From Streptomyces spiralis (GTDB lineage Bacteria; Actinomycetota; Actinomycetes; Streptomycetales; Streptomycetaceae), in assembly GCF_014654675.1 (NCBI RefSeq), contig NZ_BNBC01000001.1:444010-508009 (forward strand): 64,000 nt of DNA, read 5' to 3'. Positions 58,687 through 64,000 of the stretch are shown here, piece after piece; position 1 is the stretch's first letter, and each line of letters opens with the position of its first letter. The translations under genes were made by a program, and so were the position numbers. Under the pieces are notes generated by a model that was not told where the DNA came from, ran no database searches, and was given only the letters and a program-made list of their open reading frames with translations.

Positions 58687-59543
58687 AGGCCAAGACCGTA
58701 CTTCCCGCCGTCGCGATGACGGCCGTGTCCATGGTTCTCACCCTGGCCGTGGTCGTGATGTGGCTCGGTGGCGCGGTGCCGTGGCCCGTCGCCCTGGTCG
58801 TCGGACTCGGCATCGACGGGGGATGGCTGGCCACCCTCGCCTACGAACGCCGCCTTGCCGCACAGGGCGACCACTCCCCCGTGGTGACCGCGGTGGGGTG
58901 GCTGTTCGGCCTGGTCGCGGCCGGCGTCCTGGTCGCCCACGCCCTCACCGTCGAGCACGGTACCGGGGCGTGGCTGGCCGTGGCGTGGCTGCCGATCGCG
59001 GCGAAGGCCCTGTGGCTGGTGCACGGCCTGTGGGAGCGGACCGCGCTCACGACGGGAGCGCTGGAGGCGATCCGCGGTATCCAGCAGGAGGCCCGCGACG
59101 AGGCGGCCGTGGCCCGTGCCCGGCTGCGCGCCGAAGCGAGCGCTGAGGAGACCCGGCTGACCGCCGTGACGCAGGCCGGGGCACGCGTCGCCCGCGTCCA
59201 GGCCAAGACCGCCAAGGCCCTCTCCCAGGCATGGTCGACGCTGGAGACGGCCCGGTCCGGCGAGGACACCGGCAGGGCGCTGACCAGCGTGACGGCCCGC
59301 GTCACACCCGGCGGCACACCCCGCTGGGAACTGCCCTTGTGGGGTCCGAGCGAGCCGGTACCAGCGCTCACCCTGGAGGCGTCGCCGGCGCTCACGGATG
59401 AGGCCCTGGACGCGCTGGTGAACGAGATCCGGCACAGCGAAGACCCGGCGCTGTCGTACCGGGAGATGGCCGCCCGGTTTCGTGCGGCCGGCCACTCCGC
59501 CTCGGAGGTCCGGCTCCGGGCCGCGTGGAAGCGCGTCGCCTGA
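58683..59543 (+). CDS. SpdB2-like plasmid-spread membrane protein
   Basis: 286 aa from ATG at 58683, overlapping the preceding stop. Four membrane segments (about 5-28, 33-53, 68-88 and 95-113) are followed by a long Ala/Glu/Arg coiled coil (AIRGIQQEARDEAAVARARL and onward, 125-190). A C-terminal helix-turn-helix-like end follows (LSYREMAARFRAAGHSASEV). Spd proteins of streptomycete plasmids move DNA between compartments of the recipient mycelium after entry. The size and order beside traB fit SpdB2, although sequence identity is inferred from layout. Confidence 0.75.
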   Translation: MKAKTVLPAVAMTAVSMVLTLAVVVMWLGGAVPWPVALVVGLGIDGGWLATLAYERRLAAQGDHSPVVTAVGWLFGLVAAGVLVAHALTVEHGTGAWLAVAWLPIAAKALWLVHGLWERTALTTGALEAIRGIQQEARDEAAVARARLRAEASAEETRLTAVTQAGARVARVQAKTAKALSQAWSTLETARSGEDTGRALTSVTARVTPGGTPRWELPLWGPSEPVPALTLEASPALTDEALDALVNEIRHSEDPALSYREMAARFRAAGHSASEVRLRAAWKRVA

Positions 59544-59884
59544 TGGGGGCGCTGCCGGTGTTCCGGTGGCGCCTCGCTCCGGACGGCTACGCCACCCGCC
59601 GCCAACTCAGAGCCCGCGGGCTGCGCCCCGGCGGACAGGAGGTGGCCGCTCAGCTCGAACGGCCGCGCCGCCGCCGGCCGCCGCTGGTCGCCTACCTCTA
59701 CCGCGTCGACCTGGCCAAGCCCGTCCGGCCGATGACCCCGGCCAAGTGGGCGGCCCTGTCCAAAGCCAACGCGGCCCGCCGACGGTGCCCGGCGTGCGGT
59801 CGGGATGCCGGATACGTCATCCCGCCTTCACTCGGTGCCTGCGCCTCGTGTGCCTATCCCGAGGACCAGTGCGCCGCCGCCTGA
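59543..59884 (+). CDS. RRQRL-motif zinc-binding protein
   Basis: 113 aa from ATG at 59543, its TGATG overlap coupling it to the SpdB2-like gene. The N-terminal YATRRQLRARGLRPGGQ is a variant of the RRQRL/GLRPGGQ signature of small streptomycete mobile-element proteins. The C-terminus has two cysteine pairs (CPACG, CASC) for one zinc ribbon, plus a final Cys. The middle is very basic (ERPRRRRPPL), suggesting DNA or RNA binding. Function unknown; always near traB. Confidence 0.78.
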   Translation: MGALPVFRWRLAPDGYATRRQLRARGLRPGGQEVAAQLERPRRRRPPLVAYLYRVDLAKPVRPMTPAKWAALSKANAARRRCPACGRDAGYVIPPSLGACASCAYPEDQCAAA

Positions 59885-59970
59885 AATGCACGTTTTCCAG
59901 ATGCGGGGCCCGGCCGCCTACCTGCCACAGCGCCGACCGGACCCCGCCCTCCCACTGGAAGGGACCCTCA

Positions 59971-62145
59971 GTGAAGCACCCGGAAGACGACAACGAACTG
60001 TTCAACCGGCTCGAAGCCGAGATGGCCGCCGAGGGCGGGGCCGACGTGGTCGACCTGGACAAGGCCCGCGCCGCGCGCGAGTCGGCCCCGCCCGGCCCGG
60101 AGGCGGACGACCCGACCGCCCCCGTCATGGTCGACCAGGCGACTCCGACCGCGACCGGGCCCGGCTACCTGGGTCGGCTCGCCGCCGCAAGGCGCCGCCC
60201 GGTCATCCCCGTCTGGCTGCGGTCGGTGGCTGAGCTGCGCACCGCTACGGCGTGGGTGGCCCGCCACTACGCCCACACGATCGGCTACCACGCCCTGCGC
60301 ACCCCGGTGTACGCCGCCCGGCTCACCTTCCAGGCCCCGACCGGCGCGGCCCGGTTCATCGGGGGCACGATGCGGTGGGTCGCCGACCGCGAGGGCGAAC
60401 CCGTCCGCCTCGCCGCCGTGCGCCGCGAGGACGCGGCCGAATACCTCAAGCTCTCCCGGCAGCGCGACGGCCGCGTTCGGCTGCGCACCCTCGTTGCGGT
60501 GCTGGGCCTGTTCGTGGGCCTGTTCACAGCGCTTGCCATCTACGTGCTCGCCCCTGCCTGGTTGCAGGCGGTCTCGGTGAGCGCGGTCGTGCTCGCCCTG
60601 GGGGCCGCCGGCCGCCGCGCGGACGCTCCGGTGATCCACCGGGCGGTGGAACTGCCCAAGGCGACCAAGCTGACCTCGGACATCGTCCTGCGTGCGTTGG
60701 GTGCGCTGGGTATCTCCGCCATCAGTCAGGCGCAGGCCAAAGGGCGGGACGGCTTCGAGTTCACCGCACCCATCACCCGGGACGGACCCGGCTGGCGCGC
60801 CGAGGGCAACCTCCCGTTCGGCGTGACGGTGACGGACATCATCGAGCGCCGCGAACGCCTCGCCTCGGGTCTGCGCCGCCCGCTGGGCTGCGTGTGGCCC
60901 GAAGCGGTGCCGGACGAGCACACCGGGCACCTGGTGCTGTGGGTGGGCGACCAGGACATGAACAAGGCCAAGAAGCCCGCATGGCCGCTGGCCAAGTCCG
61001 GGACGGTGGACCTGTTCACGCCCGTCGCCTACGGCACCGACCAGCGCGGACGCGGGGTCGAGGTCACGCTCATGTACATAGCGGGCGTAATCGGTGCCAT
61101 CCCGCGCATGGGCAAGACGTTCCTACTGCGGCTGCTGCTGCTCATCGCCGCCCTCGACCCGCGCGCGGAGCTGCACACCTACGACATGAAGGGCACCGGC
61201 GACCTGGACCCGGTCGGCAACGCCGTCGCCCACCGGCACGCCGCCGGCGACGATGACGAGTCGATCGCCTACGCGCTCGCCGACTTCCGCGCCCTGCGCG
61301 AGGAACTGCGCCGCCGCACGAAGGTGATCCGGTCCCTGCCCCGGGACATCTGCCCCGAGTCCAAGGTGACCAGCGCCCTCGCGGACAAGCGGTCGCTGGG
61401 GCTGCACCCGATCGTGGTGGGTGTGGACGAGTGCCAGGTGCTGTTCGAGCACCCTGACCACGGCAAGGAGTTCGAGGAAATCGCCACCGACCTCGTCAAG
61501 CGGGGACCTGCTACCGGCATCGTGGTCCTGCTGGCCACGCAGCGCCCGGACGCCAAGTCGCTGCCCACCGGTATCAGCGCGAACGCCTCCGCCCGGTGGT
61601 GCCTGAAGGTCATGGGCCAGACCGAGAACGACATGGTGCTCGGTACTTCGCAGTACAAGCGCGGGGTGCGCGCCACCATGTTCGCCTGGGGTGACAAGGG
61701 CATCCACTACTTCGTCGGCGAAGGGGCGGATGCCCGTATCGTCGCCTCCGTCTACGTCGACGCACCCGGCGCCGAGGCCATCGCGAGCCGCGCCCGCACC
61801 GCGCGCGAGAAGGCCGGACTCCTGACCGGCTACGCGCTCGGTGAGGCACCCGAGGAAGTCACCGGCCCTGCCTATGACCTGCTAGCCGACATCCTCGCCG
61901 TGGTGCCGGCGGCCGAGTCCAAGGTGTGGTCCGAAACCGTCGTCGCCCGGCTCGCCGAGCTGCGCCCCGAGGTCTACGACGGCTGGGACCCCGACGCGCT
62001 GGCCGCCGCGCTCAAGCCGCACGGCGTGAGCACGGTGCAGGTGGGCCGCCGGGTGGATGGCAAGGTCGTCAACCGGCGCGGCATCACCCGCGCCCACATC
62101 ACGACTGCGATTGCGGAGCGTGACGGAAATCGGGACGCGGGCTGA
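59971..62145 (+). CDS. traB: TraB/FtsK-SpoIIIE-type conjugal DNA translocase
   Basis: 724 aa from GTG at 59971 with GGAAGGGA 6 nt upstream. One protein suffices for AICE conjugation: a membrane-anchored hexameric ATPase that moves double-stranded DNA into the recipient. An acidic N-terminus precedes two membrane helices (about 171-194 and 198-214). The motor domain carries Walker A GAIPRMGKT (375-383) and Walker B VVGVDE (482-487), with the sensor-like LLATQRPDAKSLPTGI. The last 70 residues look like the winged helix that reads the clt site. A palindrome cluster follows its stop immediately. Confidence 0.9.
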   Translation: MKHPEDDNELFNRLEAEMAAEGGADVVDLDKARAARESAPPGPEADDPTAPVMVDQATPTATGPGYLGRLAAARRRPVIPVWLRSVAELRTATAWVARHYAHTIGYHALRTPVYAARLTFQAPTGAARFIGGTMRWVADREGEPVRLAAVRREDAAEYLKLSRQRDGRVRLRTLVAVLGLFVGLFTALAIYVLAPAWLQAVSVSAVVLALGAAGRRADAPVIHRAVELPKATKLTSDIVLRALGALGISAISQAQAKGRDGFEFTAPITRDGPGWRAEGNLPFGVTVTDIIERRERLASGLRRPLGCVWPEAVPDEHTGHLVLWVGDQDMNKAKKPAWPLAKSGTVDLFTPVAYGTDQRGRGVEVTLMYIAGVIGAIPRMGKTFLLRLLLLIAALDPRAELHTYDMKGTGDLDPVGNAVAHRHAAGDDDESIAYALADFRALREELRRRTKVIRSLPRDICPESKVTSALADKRSLGLHPIVVGVDECQVLFEHPDHGKEFEEIATDLVKRGPATGIVVLLATQRPDAKSLPTGISANASARWCLKVMGQTENDMVLGTSQYKRGVRATMFAWGDKGIHYFVGEGADARIVASVYVDAPGAEAIASRARTAREKAGLLTGYALGEAPEEVTGPAYDLLADILAVVPAAESKVWSETVVARLAELRPEVYDGWDPDALAAALKPHGVSTVQVGRRVDGKVVNRRGITRAHITTAIAERDGNRDAG

Positions 62146-62286
62146 CCCTTCGGGGCCGCTAACGATAGCGGCACGCCCCGCTAACGTTAGCGGCCCCGCT
62201 AGCGCCCCAAACCGCTCCTGATCAGGCCGCTAGCGGATAGCGGCCCACCTGCGGAAACCCCTGAAAACCGCCCCGGAGGGCCCTTC
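62146..62286. repeat. Cluster of GCTA-centred palindromes after traB (candidate clt/TraB recognition or operator array)
   Basis: Within 90 bp: GCCGCTA-ACGA-TAGCGGC (62155-62172), the perfect CCGCTAACGTTAGCGG (62178-62193), CGCTAGCG (62197-62204), and GGCCGCTA-N5-TAGCGGCC (62225-62245) with CCGCTAGCGG inside it. The shared half site is CCGCTA. No gene lies here. AICE and plasmid clt loci are repeat arrays recognised by the TraB winged helix, and this position fits. Confidence 0.6.
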
Positions 62287-62538
62287 ATGACCCCTGCCCT
62301 GCTCGCTATCACCCTGCTGTTCGGTGTCACGCTGTGTTACGTCGCGGTGTGTGCCGCCTCGCCGTTCGGCACCTGCCGCAAGTGCCACGGCTGGGGCTTC
62401 GCTATGACCACCGACCGCAAGGGACGGCCCAAGCGCGGCAAGGACTGCCGCCACTGCAAGGCCACCGGCAAGCGCATCCGCGTCGGCCGCTGGCTCTACA
62501 ACCGCTGGGCCCGCATCTACCGCGCCGGCGTCTCCTGA
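62287..62538 (+). CDS. Small membrane protein with DnaJ-like zinc ribbon
   Basis: 83 aa, GGAGGG 6 nt before the ATG. A membrane helix (residues 3-26, LLAITLLFGVTLCYVAVCAA) is followed by two CxxC pairs (CRKCHGWGF and CRHCKATGK), the CxxCxGxG style of DnaJ zinc fingers. A basic aromatic tail (RWLYNRWARIYRAG) ends the protein. It probably sits at the inner face of the membrane near TraB. Small proteins of this type accompany spd genes, but its role is unknown. Confidence 0.72.
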   Translation: MTPALLAITLLFGVTLCYVAVCAASPFGTCRKCHGWGFAMTTDRKGRPKRGKDCRHCKATGKRIRVGRWLYNRWARIYRAGVS

Positions 62539-62695
62539 AAGCACGCGACCGGCGACCGCCCGTCATGAGACGGACCCCGCAACACGCAGTGGCCAGGTGG
62601 GCGCGGTCGCCGGTCAATGCCCCGAGCTTGCCAGCACCCGGGGCCTGCGCAGCCTATCCATCCGTCCACCTCGCCCGGAAGCGAGTTTCACCGCC

Positions 62696-62890
62696 ATGGT
62701 CCTCAACATCTCCGCCGTCCTGCTGTTCGGTGCCGCGTCTGCCTTCGCCGTCAAGACCAGGTCCGCCGGCGGCGGCGCCGCCGTCGTCCTGTTCCTGTTC
62801 GGGTTCTTCGCCGCCGGGACCGGCGCGTACGAACCCATTCACAACGTCGTGCAGGCGTCCGCCGAAGCCCTCGCCCAACTCGGCAACTGA
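62696..62890 (+). CDS. Small hydrophobic Spd-like protein
   Basis: 64 aa from ATG at 62696 (GGAAG about 15 nt upstream). Two membrane segments (MVLNISAVLLFGAASAFAV and GGGAAVVLFLFGFFAAGTG) are followed by a short amphipathic tail (IHNVVQASAEALAQLGN). Small two-helix proteins like this are common among plasmid-spread genes. It could form membrane complexes with the SpdB2-like protein; this is inference from context. Confidence 0.65.
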   Translation: MVLNISAVLLFGAASAFAVKTRSAGGGAAVVLFLFGFFAAGTGAYEPIHNVVQASAEALAQLGN

Positions 62891-62904
62891 CGGGAGACCA
62901 AGCC

Positions 62905-63363
62905 GTGAACGAACCCACCCGCCGCGTCCACCCGGCCGCGCTCAACGTCCACCACCCGACCCCGATACCGCCCGCCGTCCCGGCGCCCGCCCCGCTCGTG
63001 CCCGTCCAGCCGGGCACGATCCCGGCGGTGGCGAGCGTCGTCCTGCCGGACGGCCGTGTCGTCACTGGCTACGCCATCACCCCCGCCCAGCCCGAACCGG
63101 TCATCGCCAAGCCGCCTGTCTCCCGCGCGGCCGTGAACATCGCCTTCGCGGGCGTCGGGTTCCTCGCCGTGTGCGGCGGGCTGTTCCTGCTGACCGCGTT
63201 CCTCACCGCCCTCACCGCGCTGATCACCCAGCTCGTCATCCTCGCCGCCGTCATCTTCGGCGGCTGGGTGGCCGTGCAGGTGTTCAGCGCGAGCGGCCAC
63301 AAGGGCGGGACCACGGTCAACATCCGCAAAGCGACTTTCAAGCGCAACCACTTCCACGGCTGA
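62905..63363 (+). CDS. Spd-like membrane protein with Pro-rich N-terminus
   Basis: 152 aa from GTG at 62905, GGGAGA 8 nt upstream. Residues 12-45 are Pro/Val/Ala-rich (PTPIPPAVPAPAPLVPVQPG), followed by two membrane helices (about 82-105 and 110-128) and a basic tail (ATFKRNHFHG). It follows the 64-aa protein by 14 nt. It resembles mobile-element transfer proteins of the SpdB type. Topology suggests a cytoplasmic Pro-rich arm. Confidence 0.68.
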   Translation: MNEPTRRVHPAALNVHHPTPIPPAVPAPAPLVPVQPGTIPAVASVVLPDGRVVTGYAITPAQPEPVIAKPPVSRAAVNIAFAGVGFLAVCGGLFLLTAFLTALTALITQLVILAAVIFGGWVAVQVFSASGHKGGTTVNIRKATFKRNHFHG

Positions 63364-63382
63364 CCAGGAAGGAAACCCCTCC

Positions 63383-63871
63383 GTGATCGAGATCCGCGCC
63401 ATCTGCCAGCCGGGCGACGCCGACCGCGTCGCCGCTGCACTCGGCACCGCGTTCACCACAGGCCCGGTGCGCCGGTTCCCCACCCGCGACGGTGACCGCG
63501 TCCGCCTGTACATCACCGCCGACCACCGCCCCGGCCCGCAGTCCTGGCCCACGCCCGAGCAGGCCTACGCCACCGCCCCCAGCATCACCAGCGAGATCGG
63601 CTGGACGGCCCGAACCGTCGCCCACACCCCGTGCGGCGAGGACCTGGACCGGGAGTACTGGCTTCGCAAAGCGGCACTGCTCGACCGCATCGCCCTCGCC
63701 GACTACTTCGACGAGGACGACAGCGACCGCCCCGACATCCAGACCGCCCGTCACCTCGCCGCGGTCGACGCCGCCCGCCACCTGATGGACGTGGACGACG
63801 CGGCCGCGATCTGCGACCCGCGCGTCTACGTCCGCCAGCAGTACGCCCACTGGGCCCAGCACCACCGGTAG
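63383..63871 (+). CDS. Conserved AICE hypothetical protein
   Basis: 162 aa from GTG at 63383 with AAGGA about 10 nt upstream. Soluble and acidic: an N-terminal alpha/beta part (MIEIRAICQPGDADRVAAAL, then RLYITADHRPGP) and an Asp-rich helical C-terminus (DYFDEDDSDRPDIQTARHLA). No motif is recognised. It is the last gene before a terminator-like hairpin and follows the Spd-like gene by 19 nt. Confidence 0.68.
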   Translation: MIEIRAICQPGDADRVAAALGTAFTTGPVRRFPTRDGDRVRLYITADHRPGPQSWPTPEQAYATAPSITSEIGWTARTVAHTPCGEDLDREYWLRKAALLDRIALADYFDEDDSDRPDIQTARHLAAVDAARHLMDVDDAAAICDPRVYVRQQYAHWAQHHR

Positions 63872-63878
63872 CGACGCC

Positions 63879-63922
63879 AAGGGCGGCCCCCACCTCTCGC
63901 CAAAGAACGCGGGGCCGCCCTT
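63879..63922 (+). terminator. Hairpin after the transfer operon
   Basis: AAGGGCGGCCCC and GGGGCCGCCCTT form a perfect 12-bp stem around a 20-nt loop, 8 nt after the preceding stop and 38 nt before the next start. Confidence 0.7.
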
Positions 63923-63960
63923 GCCAGCCAGAACCCATCAAGGAACTGGAGACATCCAGC

Positions 63961-64000
63961 ATGACCCATGACCCCCATTCCGCGCTGCTGCGCGCCGCCC
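63961..64000 (+). CDS. Start of next element gene (partial)
   Basis: ATG at 63961 follows AAGGAACTGGAG and reads MTHDPHSALLRAA before the window ends. In AICEs the next genes are usually replication (repSA or prim-pol type), xis and int, so a replication-related gene is possible, but 13 residues cannot identify it. Confidence 0.5.
   Translation, partial: MTHDPHSALLRAA

Larger units (their letters stand above)
50098..64000. mobile_element. Actinomycete integrative and conjugative element (SLP1-type site), left end
   Basis: The element begins at the tRNA-Tyr scar and continues past the right edge. Diagnostic parts are the GntR/KorSA-like regulator, the spd-type genes, an RRQRL-type zinc protein and a single TraB/FtsK translocase, which is the double-stranded DNA transfer machinery of AICEs. 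Cargo from 50.2 to 56.6 kb uses less GC-biased codons than the chromosome and the transfer genes. SLP1 of Streptomyces coelicolor is known to use a tRNA-Tyr gene, and the chromosomal neighbours here (rpmG to secE) lie close to that locus. Expected but unseen: rep, xis, int and the right attachment site. Confidence 0.88.

Noticed and set aside
62334..63386. 350-aa plus-strand frame
   Set aside because: Crosses three small genes in the wrong frame; Arg/Pro-rich shadow.

Overview
The window is high-GC actinobacterial DNA and almost certainly comes from a Streptomyces chromosome. The evidence is strong third-position G/C, AGGAGG-type ribosome sites, many GTG starts and one TTG start (rpoB), a mycosin, GH115 and streptogrisin-type secreted enzymes, and the gene order secE-nusG-rplK-rplA-rplJ-rplL-rpoB-rpoC-rpsL-rpsG-fusA-tuf.

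Region 1 (1-8.0 kb) is an exopolysaccharide locus. A leftward operon starts with a membrane polyprenyl glycosylphosphotransferase (priming enzyme). It continues with a WcaF-like acyltransferase, a GT4 glycosyltransferase, a nucleotide-sugar dehydrogenase, an NAD-dependent epimerase and a CDP-alcohol phosphotransferase. A WcaI-like glycosyltransferase converges on the operon from the left, and a truncated membrane protein lies at the window edge.

Region 2 (8.4-21.2 kb) is an exported-protein and accessory stretch. It holds a small secreted protein, a decayed methyltransferase, a type VII secretion mini-locus (two helical-bundle exported proteins and a mycosin with an unusual cytoplasmic C-terminal domain), a GH115 alpha-glucuronidase with a divergent LysR regulator, and a streptogrisin-type protease with a chitin-binding tail interrupted by one frameshift.

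Region 3 (21.3-39.4 kb) is the translation/transcription core: tuf, fusA, rpsG, rpsL, rpoC, rpoB, rplL, rplJ, rplA, rplK, nusG, secE and tRNA-Trp, all on the minus strand. Intrinsic terminators and leader hairpins are clear. One is a hairpin that would bury the rplJ ribosome site. A lipoprotein gene with three frameshifts lies between rplJ and rplA.

Region 4 (39.6-50.1 kb) is housekeeping DNA: aspartate aminotransferase, adenosine deaminase, a TetR/oxidoreductase pair, murB, two MaoC-fold dehydratase subunits, rpmG, tRNA-Met, tRNA-Thr, an amidohydrolase and others. It ends at the 3' half of a tRNA-Tyr gene.

Region 5 (50.1 kb to the right edge) is an actinomycete integrative and conjugative element (AICE) inserted in tRNA-Tyr, the type of site used by SLP1. 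Its left arm carries cargo with less biased codon use: two orphan genes, an overlapping HipA-like kinase/DUF3037-like pair, and an XRE-kinase / guanylate-kinase-like / dehydrogenase operon facing a HAD phosphatase. A GntR (KorSA-like) regulator then separates cargo from the transfer operon, which encodes a DUF6284-like protein, a HEAGH metalloprotease-like protein, an SpdB2-like protein, an RRQRL-type zinc protein, the TraB/FtsK DNA translocase and small Spd-like proteins. A cluster of GCTA-centred palindromes lies directly after traB. Replication and integration genes and the other attachment site are expected to the right of the window.

The best candidates for undescribed systems are the kinase/DUF3037 pair, the XRE-kinase operon with its palindrome around the promoter, and the mycosin fusion.
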